Source of the DNA: Capsicum annuum | Taxonomy: Eukaryota; Streptophyta; Magnoliopsida; Solanales; Solanaceae | DNA: 64,000 bases | NCBI RefSeq assembly: GCF_002878395.1 | Contig: NC_061120.1 | Location: 115,861,705-115,925,704 of the forward strand | Reading direction: 5' to 3' | Part shown: one piece after another, positions 33,357-46,077 of the stretch | Layout of the letters: each line of letters opens with the position of its first letter | Numbering within the stretch: the stretch's first letter is position 1 | Made by a program: the position numbers and the translations under genes | Notes under the pieces: generated by a model | What the model was told of the DNA's origin: nothing | Database searches by the model: none | The model's input: the letters and a program-made list of their open reading frames with translations, nothing else

Positions 33357-34620
33357 ATGCCTCAATGATCTGGAACACAAGAAAATTTTTCTGTCCCATC
33401 TAGGGATGATATTGGTTGGGTGCGTCCCACACTTGGAATTCGCACTCAATCTCAGGGTCCCATCCCTGATTGTTTCAGAGTTCCACCGATTACTACTAGT
33501 CATCCTCAAGTGAAGTGACTAATGCAGAATTTTTCCAGTTTATTCATACTATTGATTAGTTGGTTGCTGCTCAGGTTGAGTGGGATGCGTCTGGTGGGTT
33601 GTCTGCTGAGGCCACAAAGGTTGGCTAGTTTATGAAACTGAATCCTCCTACTTTTACTAGTGTGAAGGTTGAGAAGTATATTTAGGGTTTTTTTTGGATG
33701 AAATGGAGAAGATATTCAGGGTGATGCAAGCCACAAATGAGGAAGGTATAAATTTTACAGCTTATCAGCTCAAGGATGTTACATACCAATGGTACGAGGA
33801 TTGGGATAGGGTTTGAGGTGATGTGGAGGAGTTTTCCTTATGGGATGCTTTTTCTAATGCTTTTCTGGATCGTTTGTTTACTCAAGAGCTAAGAGAAGCG
33901 AAGATGGAGAAGTTTGTAAATCTCAAGCAAGGAAAAATATCTGTCAAGGAATATGCATTGAAGTTTTATCAGTTGTGAAGGTATGCTTCTAATTTGTGGC
34001 TAACATGAGGCAAGAATGAGAAAGTTCACTTTGAGATTATCTTGAGATCTAATCCTTGAAAGCAAACCTGAGTTGCTGATCAAGGATATGGACATTTTGA
34101 GGTTGTTTGTCTACATGCATTAGGTGGAGGATGAAAAGAGAAAATAGACAGAGCTTTAGAAAAGGCAGGGTAAGAGGAGCAGGTTCTCTGCACAGCGTGG
34201 TGCTCTGCATCAGGATGGTCGGGATGGAGGTAAATGGCTGAAAAAGAAGTGGGGGAGTTCTGGTTCCTTCTCTACTGCTAGTGCTCCTTACCCGAGGTAG
34301 TCGGTGATAGACATCTGCATGGTGGTGATAATTTTTGGGTACAGGGTGCCCAATTTTAGACAAGTATGGGTCAGTTGGCTTTTTCATTCCCTTCTTAATA
34401 GTTCTATGGTCTTCTTCATTGGGGGCTATAATGATATAGGTAGGAACAAGCATTTTAAATATGTCCAGGTAGGCTATATGCTCTGAAATTGTCCGGTCAG
34501 AGAGGGTGCATCGGGAGCGGTCAAAGCTTTGATTGCTTCATTTTCTGCTCCCACACCTAGTGGTGTGGTTTCGACGTCCTCTCCAGCTTTTTGTATCTAC
34601 ATAGACCAGAATAGGTTGTA
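33357..34620 (+). pseudogene. Chromovirus gag, copy 2, broken
   Basis: Homologous to the gag at 25888, starting at the ATG at 33357. Best-preserved part: EKIFRVMQATNEEGINFTAY, QLKDVTYQWYEDWDRV, SLWDAFSNAFLDRL and KQGKISVKEYALKFYQL (about 33700-33985). Stops and frameshifts differ partly from copy 1, so the two copies have decayed separately since the array formed. Confidence 0.8.
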
Positions 34621-34639
34621 TGATCTTGCATCTCAGTAG

Positions 34640-37600
34640 GAATTTAAGGCATCACTTGACCAGGGCTCTACTTTTTCCTGTGTGACCCCATATGTGGCTG
34701 TGTGTTTTGGTTTTGATCTTGAGATTGTTTCAGATCCTTTTTCTATTTCTGCCCTGGTAGGTGACTCGATTATTGCTAAAAGAGTCTCTAGGGGGTGTGT
34801 TATCTGTTGGTAGTAAGAAGACCTTGGTAGCTCAATTTTAGATGGATATGGCAGATTTTGATGTTTTTTTAGGGATGGATTGGTAACGCTCTAGTTACGC
34901 ATCCTTAGATTGTCAGACCTATAAGGCTGTCTTTAGGTTCCCCGATGAACCCATTATAGAGTGAGAGGGTGGTTTCCTAGCTCCTAGAGAGATGTATATT
35001 TCTTTTCTTAGAGCTTGGAGGTTAATCTCTTTAGGTTGCATTTATCATTTCGTCCGGGGTAAAGATTCTAGCTCTGAAGGTCCTTTTTTACATTCAGTTT
35101 TGGTGGTAAATAAATTTCCTGAGGTCTTTTCGAATGATATTCCTTGTGTTCCTCCAGATAGGGAAATAGAGCTTGGTATTGATTTTATTCTTACACTAGT
35201 TCAGTATCTATTCCTCCTTATAGAATGGCTCCGGCTCAGTTGAGGGAACTCATGGAGCAGCTTAAGGATCTTCTGGATAAGGAGTTTATTCATCCTAGTG
35301 TATCCCCATGGGGTGGACCGGTGTTGTTCATGTACAAGATGGTTCCTTTCGGATGTGCATTGACTATCGACAGTTGAATAAGGTGACAATCAAGAACAAG
35401 TATCCTCTCCCAAAGATAGAAGACTTGTTTGATCAGTTAAAAGGTGATAAGTTCTTCTCTAAGATAGATCTTCCCTCTAAGTATCATCAACTTAAGATTA
35501 GAGAGGAGGATATCCCTAAGACAAATTTTCATACTAGGTATGGTTACTTTGATTCTTAGTTATGTTATTTGGTTTGACTAATGCCTCGACAATATTTATG
35601 GACTTGATGAATGGGGTTTTCAAGAAGTTCTTGGATCTCTTTGTCATTGTGTTTATTGATGACATTCTGGTTTATTCTAAGAGTGAGGTAGATCATGCTA
35701 ATCACCTTCGGGTGGTATTGCAGACTTTGAAGAAACAACAATTGTATTCCAAGTTCTCCAAGTGTGAGTTTTGGTTAAATGCTGTGACCTTTCTTGGTCA
35801 TATTATTTCTACCGAATGGATAATGGTGGATTCTTAAAAGATGGCGGTGGTTAAAAGGTGGCCTAAACCCGTGACTTTAACTGCCATTTGGAGTTTTTTG
35901 GGTTTGGATGGGTATTGTCGGTGGTTTGTGGAAAGCTTTCAATGATAGCTACTCTTTTGACTAAGTCGACTCAGACAAAAGTAAAGTTTTCTTGGTTGAA
36001 TACTTGTGAAGGGAGTTACGAGAAGTTTAAAGATAAGCTAACTTCAACTCTGGTTTTAACATTGCCTGAGGAAAGTGAGGGGTTTGTGGTTTATTATGAT
36101 GCATCTAGGGTGGGATTTGGTTGTGTCTTGATGCAACATGGAAAGGTGATGATCACCTATGCTTCTAGACAGTTGAAGGTGCATGAGAGGAATTATCCTA
36201 CTTATGATTTGGAACTGTTGGTGGTGGTTTTTCTTTGAAAATCTGGCGGCATTATTTGTATAGAGTGCACGTGGACATCTTTTCTGATCGTAAGAGTCTA
36301 CAAAATGTGTTCACTCAGAAGAAGCTGAATCTCAGACAGAAGAGATAGTTGGAGCTTCTCAAGACTATGATATACATCTTCATTATCATCTAGGTAAAGC
36401 TAACCTGGTTGCTAATGCTCTTAGCAGGTTATTCATGGGGAGTTTGGCTCATTTGGAGAAAGGAAAGGGGGAATTGGTGAAAGATATTCACTGCTTGGCT
36501 AATCTTAGAGTTTGTCCCTTGGACTCCGAGGATGGTGGGTTGATGGTACATGAAATTGGTCGATTGTCTCTTGGTGCAAGGATTAAGGAGAAACAAGTGC
36601 TAGATCTTATCTTGATGAAAATCAAGAGTAATATGGGTATGCAGAAGGTAATGGTGCTCGATATCTGTGGTGACAGTACTTTATGGTACCAAGGAAGGTT
36701 GTACGTTCCTGATGTCGATGTTTTATGGCAAAGAATCTGGGCTGAGGTGCATGAATCTCGCTACATTGTATGTACCGACTAGACGAAGATGTATCATAAT
36801 CTCAAGGAGCTGTATTGGTGGAATGGTATGAAAAGGGATTTGGCTAATTTATTGGGCAAATGCAGAGTGTGTCAAGAAATTAATTTTCCCGAATAAAAAT
36901 GGGGGGTAATCAACATGGATTTCGTTACCGGTCTTTCTCGATTATGGAATCAATTTTATTCGATTTGGGTCATCATGGATAGAATGACAAAGTCCGCTTA
37001 CTTCTTGCCGGTGAGGACTAACTTTTTGGCTAAGGACTCTGTGAAGTTATATCTCCCGGAGATTGTGAAGCTGCATGGGGTACCTATTTTGATTATTTAT
37101 GATTGTGGTACGCAGTTTTCATCTCATTTCTGGCAGTTTTTACAAAGGAGATTCAGTACTAAGGTTAGTTTGAGTATTCCTTTTCATCCTCAGAAAAATA
37201 GACAAACGGAGAGGACTCTTCAGACATTGGAGAATATACTTCGGGCATGTGTGATTGATTATGGTGGTAGTTGGGTTAAGCATCTACCTTTGGTAGAGTT
37301 TTCTTACAATAATAACTGTCATTCTAGTATTGGTATGGACTATTTTGAGGCATTGTATGGTAGGAGGTGTAGATCTTTTATTAGTTGGTTCGAGCTTGGT
37401 GAGGTGGATATATTTGGTCCGAATTCGGTCTATCAGGCTATGGAAATGGTGAAGGTGATTTCAGATAGGCTTAAGGCTATCCAAAGTCGCTAAAAGTCCT
37501 ATATGGATGTAAGGCGTAGAGATTTAGAGTTTAAGGTTGGGGATAGGGTGTTCCTAAAGGTATCTCCCATAAAGGGAGTAATGCTTTTTTATAAATAGGA

Positions 37601-38000
37601 AAATCTTAGTCCCCGATATGTTGGTCCTTATGTGGTTCTTCAAAGGGTTGGTAATGTGGCTTATGAATTGGAGTTTCTTCTAGTTTGAGCTCCGTTTATC
37701 CGTTATTTCACTTTTCCATGTTAAGGAAGTGCATTAGTTATCATTCTTCATTTTTTTCTTTGTAGGGGTTGGGTATCTCGGACTCTCTATCTTATGGGAA
37801 GGTCTCGGTTGAGATCTTAGATAGGCAGGTTCATTGTTTACGAACCAAGGATGTGGCTTCGTTTAAGGTTCTTTGGCAGAACCATAAGGTGGAAGAATCT
37901 ACATGGGAAGCAGAGGAGGACATAAAGTCAAAGTATCTGCATTTGTTTTCTGCTCCCGAAATTCATGCGGAAGGTATGTGTTCTTCAACACATCTTAATT
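34640..38000 (+). pseudogene. Chromovirus pol, copy 2 (PR-RT-RH-INT-chromodomain), broken
   Basis: Better preserved than copy 1. Protease has DQGSTFSCVTPYVAV. RT has [60 protein letters not shown] and an intact catalytic [11 protein letters not shown] (aspartates at 35658-35663). RNase H has [18 protein letters not shown]. The integrase core (ORF 36915-37493) keeps all three acidic positions: WVIMDRMTKSAYF, IIYDCGTQFSSHF and RQTERTLQTLE. A gap of about 45 bases removes text after the finger string KCRVCQ. GPYVVLQRVGNVAYELE and a chromodomain (SVEILDRQVHCLRTKDV, KVEESTWEAEEDIKSKY) close the protein. Stops and frameshifts at several points make it a pseudogene. Confidence 0.9.
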
Positions 38001-38145
38001 TTTTGAGTTTCCTAAAGGATAGATTAATATCTTTGCATCTTTATTTTCAAACTTTCTTAAAGATTAGGAACATATTTGATAATGTAAATGACTCGTGCGT
38101 GTGGTTACCCCTACCTTGTACATCATTCGAGGATGAATGATTCTA

Positions 38146-38156
38146 GTGGGAGAGAC
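38146..38156 (+). promoter_or_regulatory. Polypurine tract before LTR3
   Basis: GTGGGAGAGAC lies immediately before the TGAAACACCC start of LTR3, the position where plus-strand DNA synthesis is primed. Confidence 0.8.
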
Positions 38157-40642
38157 TGAAACACCCTGTTTTCTGGACCGTAGAAAATTTCCTTGATTTT
38201 TGGTTTCTGGGAAAGATACGGCTCAGGGGAATGAGTCTTACACTTGGGTACGGGTGGTCTGGTCCAGTCATTTGCTGACCAGTGTTGGATGGTGAGATGG
38301 ATTTAGTTACTGGAATGGGCACGATTTAGGTGGTATAAGTCGTATCAGTGTACACGGGTCATTTGGTTACTTCACTTAACCTTAGACTTGGTAACTTAAG
38401 TTGGATCTGAGTACGAGTGGCTCACTATGAGCCGTAAGCCAGGGTACGAGTCATACCATAGACTCGTATGGTGGTCAAGGTTTAAACCTCCAAAAATTCT
38501 ATTCTGCCAGTAGTATGGTTTATGGGTACTAGTCGTACACTTAGATATGACTAGGATTTAGGTGTGACGTACCTTTGACTGTGTTGGGTCCAAGGGGTAA
38601 AGCCTAGGGTATGAGAGCTGGGTACCACTCGTATAGGATGGGTACAACTCGTAAGGGTCCATCATACCTTATGACGAGAATTAAATGCAGTTTAAGTGAG
38701 GGCAATCTAGATATTTTTCCACTCATCCTAATGAGTTCCCACGACTTATATTGCACTTGGAAGGTTATTTGCCCTACTTTTATATTCTTAAACACTTAGA
38801 AAGCACTCTTAAATCCTCTCTAGAGTTCTTGGGCAAAGGAAGCCAGGGTTTCATCTTAAGGAGTAAATTGGGGCTTGTCTTGCTGATTTCTGTCCATCAT
38901 CATCTTGGTTTAAGCATTTTCTCTTCTCTCATTGTTAGTTTCAACTAAAGGCATGGATTTTCAACAATGTTTTCATTATTTTAATGTTATACGATTTTGG
39001 GTTTTCAAATATGATTTTGGTGTTTTGGTTGTAAATACTTGGTTACGGTTTTCCCATATTTTAATTATGCTTTTATATGCATTAATGGTGGTTTTGGATA
39101 ATTGGTTATATGGGAATGGTTGTTTGGTAAATTGGCTTTGGTTTTGGAAATACTATGCCTCCAACGTGTTTGATAAAATGCCTATAATAATATTTTCACC
39201 ATAAAATTGGGTTTTTACTATATGTATGGTTGAAACTTGGTAATAGAACCCTAAATAATATGAATGGTTTAAATGGTTTTGGAATGACTCTGACTTGGAT
39301 TAACAAACATACTTTTGGGGTAAAAGGAAATTCCCCAAGTTAATATGATAATGAATACTTGTGGGGTATATGTGAATCCCCCAAGTTAATTGGATAATAG
39401 GGTCTATGGGTTCATGGGAATCCCTTGACCATTAAAAGGTTTGGATAAGGACAATACTTGCAAGTTATAGTCGGTATGACGATACCACTACAAATAGCCT
39501 TGGTTAATAATAATGGAACAATGGTTTGGTTGGAAATTGGTTTTAATTGGTCAATAATTGCGGGGTATGAAAGCTAACCATAAAGGTGGAAGTCCAATGG
39601 AAGAACACCGAAAACTCATGCTTACTGACATGAGGGGTAGCTCATGATGACCTTATATGATACTTATGAGGTATATGGGAATCCTTTAGGTTTACTGTAA
39701 ATATGTATCATAGAGAGTGAAGGGTACATGGGAATCCTTGACTCTTATTATATTTCCGATTTGTGGGGCTACACGCATCAGGGCCCGTTCAGGGGGGTTA
39801 CACTAGACCCATATAGCCCGTGGGTGGTTTTAGGATGGTTAAGCTTCACATACTCAGGTTAAAAGGTTTTAAATACATGCTAAACCTGGTTCCCTTTCCC
39901 GGCATGGATATATATATATATATATATATATGTATAGGTTGTGTGCATATGGATGGTTTTACTTTTTTTTTTTAAATAAGTTTATTTTATCCTTATCTTG
40001 AGTGTATGCTAGTGTTTACCCGCTAACCTATCTTCAAGCGGATGTATCCCCAAACGATGCAAGAACCAGCCGTTCTACTCCTGCTGCTTAGCATTCGGGG
40101 GTCAGTTTTGGATTGAAGTGGTTAGCTTTCATTTTTTTGGAAGTCTCCATTTTATAGATGTTATTTCATACTTTGGATTATTTGTGGATATCGGTTTTGG
40201 CTATGGTTGGGGGCATGTCCCAATTGAATTTTTGTATTCTTTTTGTTAGAGGATTTTATGGAACATCTATGGGTTGGAATGGGCGGGATCGGTATTGGTG
40301 ACATCATTGGACAAATTTCTCACTATTCTATCGTATTTCATTTTGGGATTATATATTTAATTATTTATGGAACTTATTTGGTTATGGGCGGATTTATGGT
40401 TTTGGTTTGGTTTGGTATGGTTGGACGGTTGGTATAGGATGGTTGGAATCAGTTGGGTTGGTCATGGTTGTGATCCTATCCTAGAGTCTTCATGTGAGCT
40501 ATTACACTATCTTGTTATATGTTTAAAATTCAGCTAACGTAGGGCATGTGGCTGGAGGTTGGGTTGGGCAGTCGGGGTAGTCTCCGGTCTCGGTTAGACT
40601 TGGGATGCCCATTACGATAAGGGCTCTAGTCGGGTCGTGTAA
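38157..40642 (+). repeat. LTR3 (2,486 bp)
   Basis: Starts TGAAACACCCTGTTTTCTGG and ends CGGGTCGTGTAA, where the terminal CA has mutated to AA. ACAAG follows at 40643-40647. An AT microsatellite near 39909-39931 is longer than its counterpart in LTR1 and LTR2. It is the most complete LTR of the three. ORFs in it (38611-39204, 40243-40437) are shared with the other LTRs and look like chance frames. Confidence 0.92.
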
Positions 40643-41406
40643 ACAAGTTATCTCAATATCTTGTGCCTATATGGGCTACTTAAAAATAATGCCACATAAG
40701 CATTAAATTCCTCTTATTTTCAACCTATCCCAACTTCTACCACAATCCTTCTTCTTAATTTTAGTGTTTTCTCTATTAAAACACACCTCAAATTTGAAAT
40801 TAGATTTTTGTTAAAATCATCTTATTTAATTATTATATTTGGTAGTCTCAATTGTTTTGATAACTTAATTTTGTAGATGTGGATTTTTTGCAACGTTGAG
40901 AATTATATAATTGGATGACAATCTTAGAATGAGATTTAATTAGAATTGCCCATACTCAATAAACCATAAATCAAACTGAACGAAGATTATTATAGTTACT
41001 TTTATCAATGATTTTTAGGCTTAAGCATTTTGATTTCTATTTTAACTTTTATTGAAATAGAAATCAAAGGGTTATGGGGAATTCTGAGAGAATAGTGAAG
41101 GGAAGAGGATGAATTTTAGATATGTGAGAGAGTTGTGAGGTGATATTATCTGGTAGGGTTATTTTACTAGGTTTATTTTTGAATGCTTTTCTTTTTAGAT
41201 TTAAATATGTATATGGATGCCACATAAATAACACATCCATACAAGCCCATTTGGACTGTTAGTGAATACATATTAGTTAGATATGACGAAATAGGGACGT
41301 TTTAAATTCATTTATTCAAGTATAGTAGTGTTTTTAATACTAGATATAATTAGGAGACTAAAGTAATAATTCGGGTCATGTTCGGAGGTATTTTCATCAC
41401 TTCTCT
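40643..41406 (-). mobile_element. Right part of the split Mutator-like TIR element
   Basis: Resumes after ACAAG with TTATCTCAATATCTTGTGCC and completes the left TIR to about 40710. An AT-rich 0.5-kb interior without a gene follows, then the right TIR (41213-41406), whose complement reads GTGATGAAAATACCTCCGAA and GAATTATTACTTTAGTCTCC. Matches the left arm at 19764-19898. Confidence 0.78.
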
Positions 41407-43150
41407 GTATATTCAAATCAAGTGGTTAAAGCAAAAGTTATGCATAAATAGAAGAATGAAATACACAAGAATGAAATTAAGGATACCCTAGAATGGAACT
41501 AATAAAAATGCCATTAGAGAAAGCATTAAAAAAGAGAAAGGGATTTAATAACTATTAGCAGTGAAAACATTTGCAATTTTTGGCTAGTAGTAACTCATAT
41601 ATATGAAGTTTACATGTATAGTTACTATATACCGTAACATAGTAAACTAAGGCAAACAATTTACCATTTGTTTTTCATTTTAATTAATCATAATATAAAA
41701 AGGGGTTTAAAGACAAATAAATCAAGGTCGATCAAATCTATTACCTTTTGGCCACAAAGAGCATGATTGAGTACAAGAATATTAATTGATAAATGAAATA
41801 AATAAGAGGAGAAGGTCAAAAAGAATCTTCTTACGTTGAAGTTCCTAAAGGATAAAATGTAATGACTAGATGGAAGGTTCTAGATTTCTTTGGTGCCTTC
41901 TTTTCTTATTAGAGGACTCTTTTATAGGCAATTTTGTTTTAATTAAATGAACTAATGGTCCGTTTAATTGAAATAAAAGCATAAAATATGTACATGTCTG
42001 AGTAAGCCCAAATACTTAAGCCCAGAGAAAGTCCAGTAACAAAACAAGGACATCAAAATATCTGAAAAAGAAAAACATAATACAAATGAACGAAATAGGA
42101 AAGTGATATTATTTGAAAAAGTCTCGAAGCTTGGAACTCTTCACGTTCTTCAACTTGAATGTCAGTGAAGAAATCAGGTAAATGGATCTAATCTTTTGTG
42201 AAGCTCAACCTCGACCTAAGCTTGTTCATGCATGAATCCAGTTTACAAATTGACGCTGTAAAAGTTCACGCATAGCTTTTTTTCCCAAATCTGCTTATGT
42301 ATAACTACTTTCTTATGATAATAGTGTTGGAATCGTAAAAATTCTCCTTAGGTAAGCTTCTTCTACTTGAAATATGCGGTTGAAAATTCCTTCCAAAGTT
42401 TCTTATTTAGGTGATTTTTGATTGCGATAATCTTTTCTTCAACATCAAATCTCTGCAAGAACTAACCTTAGACACTGACAGAAAAAGATCTTGCTATTAT
42501 TGAGTTGGATTTGAGAGTTTCTCCAAATTGTATTGTTATTTGACACGATAAGACAAGTTTAGTTTCCTTTTGTATGTCTAAGTTAGGTAGGATGAAATTC
42601 AATCATTAGATTTGGTACCATCACCATAACTTAAAATTTAAAATTAAAATACTAAACATTATCTTCTTCGCATTAGTTTCTATTGAAGGTCGATACTACA
42701 AATACTTGAACTAGTTCACACCATCACTGATGCACAAAGTGTTGCATTTTTCAATCAATTGAGGTCCTTTTGATATCTCTCTTTTAAAGAATTATTCCAT
42801 TAAAATCGATAGTCTTACAATGCACCTATATTATAGAACCTATCATGCATTGTATATGAATTTAATAGAGACATAAATTTTAGTGCCGTATGTGCTCATA
42901 AGTCTTAGTTTCATACTATATGTAACACTTCAAGCTCTCACTAGGTTCATGGTATATTTAACCAACTGAAACTAATTTAGACATTATAAAAGATACTAGT
43001 ATTGCACTTATTCTATCTCCATATGTTAAAATTCATTAGCAACTAATCTTTAACTTGTTTAACTGACATGCCATTACTGCTCATCTAATTCTGAACTATG
43101 GAATGACTTGTTTTTCTATATTGATGATCCTTTTTCCTCTAATTTGAACT
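41407..43150. other. AT-rich intergenic DNA, nothing recognised
   Basis: About 1.7 kb with short frames only. No element terminus, RNA gene or coding similarity is visible. Confidence 0.6.
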
Positions 43151-43159
43151 TCTTGGAAC

Positions 43160-44075
43160 AATTTAAATTTATATGTACCAACAAAATAAGAAAACTAGGT
43201 TAGGAAAATAGTCATCAAGAGTATTTTCCTCTCTTAAGGAGTGTTGTACCCTTATTGACGTTAAACTCCTCAATCTGTAAATATAGTTGACCTCCATTGT
43301 CACACTCCATAGAATATCCTACTCTCCATTAGTCATATGCACCAAAGATAGGGAATCATATTCCTTAATAACATTTGTCAACATGTTCTCTAAAAAATAT
43401 TGTAACCCTTCTCTTATACCAACAACCTTAGCTACAAGGTTAGAGGTATCAACAATGTTCACCCCTTTAGCACCCTTTAAATCTTCTTCATGATTTATGA
43501 CACACAATATTGTAGAACTAGGGCCTGAATTTCCCCTTGATGTCCCAATGTATATTGCATTTCAGGCAACCATAAGGTGGAGGACACCATGCCACCAATT
43601 TAGACTAGAACATAGGTCTATATCTATCCAACAGAGCTACTATATGATGCCAATTCCTTGGGATGTCTAAATAGTCAAACTTCATTTTCATTAAATTACA
43701 TCAGGGTATTACTAATGTCCCATATAACTTTCATTGTTGAATAATTACTTTCTTACAATAAATTATTCCTTTTTTCCCAATGAACCAAAGAATTACATTA
43801 GGAATAGCTTTAGCATTGTCTTTTGCTAACATTACCTTTAATATCCCACTATTTTATTATTGACTGCCTCACCTAAATCCAAGGCTCTACTAAACTAGCA
43901 GCATTAGAGAAAAATTTCCAAACCCTTTACCTTGAAGAAATAAATGCTCTAGTATCTCCCTCATTGGAACATCACAATAATGACATAAAAGATTGGAATT
44001 CCATTGAGCCATCTCTCCATAGGGTGCTCTAGTTCTTTTCGTGTATGAGAAAGATGGTTTTCTCAGAATGTACAT
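43160..44075 (-). pseudogene. LINE-type remnant: zf-RVT and RNase H-like domain
   Basis: Minus strand. From 44075: CHYCDVPMREILEHLFLQG, a zinc-finger-type RT-associated segment. Then, after stops, NAKAIPNVILWFIGK and DIPRNWHHIVALLDRYRP. An RNase H-like domain follows, with WCPPPYGCLKCNIHWDIKG, then VINHEEDLKGAKGVN, VAKVVGIREGLQYFLENML and IKEYDSLSLVHM, and in a shifted frame VRVQHSLREEN-type text near 43200. The DGASKG-type first aspartate block is mutated. This is a second LINE or RVT_3-type fragment, unrelated in detail to the one at 9784. It abuts a gypsy fragment on the opposite strand at about 44050. Confidence 0.75.
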
Positions 44076-45795
44076 CGACTACTGTTAGTTGAATAAGGTC
44101 ACAGTCAAAACTATGTATCTTATTCCCAAGATTGGTGACTTGTTCGACCAACTTCAGGGTGCAAATTATTTCTCTAAGATACATCTCAAATTAGGCTATT
44201 ATTAGCTCAAACCTCAAATCAGGCTATCATTTGCTCAGACACATTCATCATTATCTTTATAGATAACATCCTTGTCTATTCTCTGAGTGGGGATGAACAT
44301 GTCTACCATTTGAGGATTGTCTTGCAGACTCTTAAAGATCTCCAGGTATTCCCCAAGTTTAGTAAGTGTGAATTTTAGTTGAAATCAACAACGTTCCTAG
44401 GTCATATTATTTTTGGTAAAAGCATTTGGGTTGATTCGCAAAAGATTAACATAGTAAGAAACTGACCTAGACCTATCACTCCAATAGATAGCAAGAGTTT
44501 CTTGGGAAAAGCTGGTTACTACATACGGTTTATTGATGATTTTCCTCCATTGCTTATACCATGACTAGGTTGACTCAGAAGAAAGTCAAATTTTTGTGGC
44601 CCGATTCTTGTGATAAGAGTTATCAGGAGTTAAAGATTCTAATCACCACTACTTCAGTTTTAATTTTGCTCGAGGGCTCAGATGTTTTTGTGGTTTGATG
44701 TGATGCTCAAACTTGGTTGTGCATTTATCTAGTTATGCAAAGTAATAGCATATGCCTCTCTAGACAACTCAAGTCCCATGAGAAAAGCTAACTGACTTAT
44801 GAACTTGAGTTACTAACCATTGTTTTTGTAATAAACATTTGGAAGCATTACCTTTATGGGGTTCATATTGATGCATTCAATAATCACAAGAGCTTTTAGT
44901 ATGTGTTCAGTCAAAAAGATCTTAATCTCAATTAGAGGACATGGCTAGAGCTGTTGAAGGATTATGATATGAGTGTCTTGTACCATTCTAATAAAGCCAA
45001 TATGGTGGTCAGTGATCTTAGAAGATTATCTCTAGAAAGTGTTGCTCATGTAGTGGATGAGAAGAATGAGCTAGTTCACGAGTTTCAAAAGCTAGATAGA
45101 CTGGGTGTTTAGCTGGTTAATTTAGCCGAAAGTAGTATTTTTGTTCAAAATGGTTTCGAATCCTCTTTGATAACCGAGGTGAAAGAAAAGTAAGTTAATG
45201 ATCCTGTTTTACTTGATTTGAAAGCAGTGGTCCAGATTCAGAAGCCTAAAATTTTATCCATGAAGGCAATGACGTTCTTCTCTATTAGGGTAGACCTTGT
45301 GTTTTAGATGTGGATGAATTGAAATGGTGGATGATAGCAGAAGCTCATAGTTCTTGGTATTCTATTTACCAAGAGCCACTAAGATGTACCGTGATTTAAA
45401 AAAAGTCTGTTGGTGGAATGGTATAAAGTAAAATATCACAGAGTTTCTAGCTAAGTGTCCAAATTTCCAATAGGTTAAGGTTGAGCACCAGAGACCCGGT
45501 GATATGCTTCAAGACATTAGTTTCCTACTTGGAAGTGGGAAGTAGTGAGTATGGACTTCATCATAGGGTTGCCTTGTCCTCATCGACAACATGATTCTAT
45601 TTTCATTATCGTGGATCAAATGACTAAGTCAGCCTATTAATTCCAGTTAACACTTCAGATTCAATCAAGAACTATGCTAACACTACCAGAAGGAGTTGGT
45701 GAAATTGTGTAGGGTCCCTTTAACTATAATTTCAGATAGAGGTACTCAATTTACCTCTCGATTTTTGAAGATGTTCAAAAGGGTCTTGGTACCTA
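44040..45795 (+). pseudogene. Old Ty3/gypsy pol fragment (RT-RNase H-integrase)
   Basis: Plus strand, no LTRs found. Readable pieces: KDGFLRMYIDYC and [20 protein letters not shown]; after an internal deletion, [20 protein letters not shown] (FIDD to FIDN) and TTFLGHIIFGKSIWVDSQK; RNase H text with SRQLKSHEKS; VHIDAFNNHKSF-like text; ADLRRLSLESVAHV-like text near 45010; then integrase finger and early core to about 45790. Stops occur every 20-40 codons. It differs from the chromovirus copies at 25-38 kb and is clearly older. It ends where unrelated AT-rich sequence begins. Confidence 0.78.
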
Positions 45796-46077
45796 AATTT
45801 ATCTTAATTACACTATTACCCTTACCTTTAAGCTTAATTAGGCACTAATTTTCCCTCCGAATCAGATTTTATCCATTTTGTTAATTAATTTAACCATTCA
45901 TTATTTGGAGAATATTAAGGTAATCGTGATAATGCTTGCCAATAACTAATACATTGAATATTTTAATTATCTATTTTTTTTAAATAATGTACAAGTTAAC
46001 TTGTATTTGCAATTCATTTTTCCCTTTATTTTTATCCTTCACTAAACATCAAGAAGATCAATTAATCAGTACCTCTA
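45796..46077. other. AT-rich spacer upstream of the FAR1-like ORF
   Basis: No recognised feature. It would contain the 5' leader or promoter of the FAR1-like gene if that was ever expressed; no confident TATA box can be singled out in such AT-rich DNA. Confidence 0.5.

Larger units (their letters stand above)
19899..40642 (+). mobile_element. Tandem-LTR Ty3/gypsy chromovirus array (LTR-int-LTR-int-LTR)
   Basis: Three directly repeated LTRs of about 2.44-2.51 kb separate two internal regions of about 5.02 kb each (25677-30701 and 33144-38156). Only the outermost borders carry the 5-bp target duplication ACAAG (19894-19898 and 40643-40647). So this is one insertion site expanded by unequal recombination between LTRs, not two independent insertions. 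Both internal regions have gag, protease, RT, RNase H, integrase and a chromodomain, in Ty3/gypsy order. All frames are broken. The first LTR holds a nested solo LTR. Confidence 0.92.

Noticed and set aside
31254..33513. Several 65-118-codon plus-strand ORFs across LTR2 and the following leader
   Set aside because: G/T-rich LTR sequence with few stops by chance; the corresponding frames in the other LTRs are broken and no family motif is visible.
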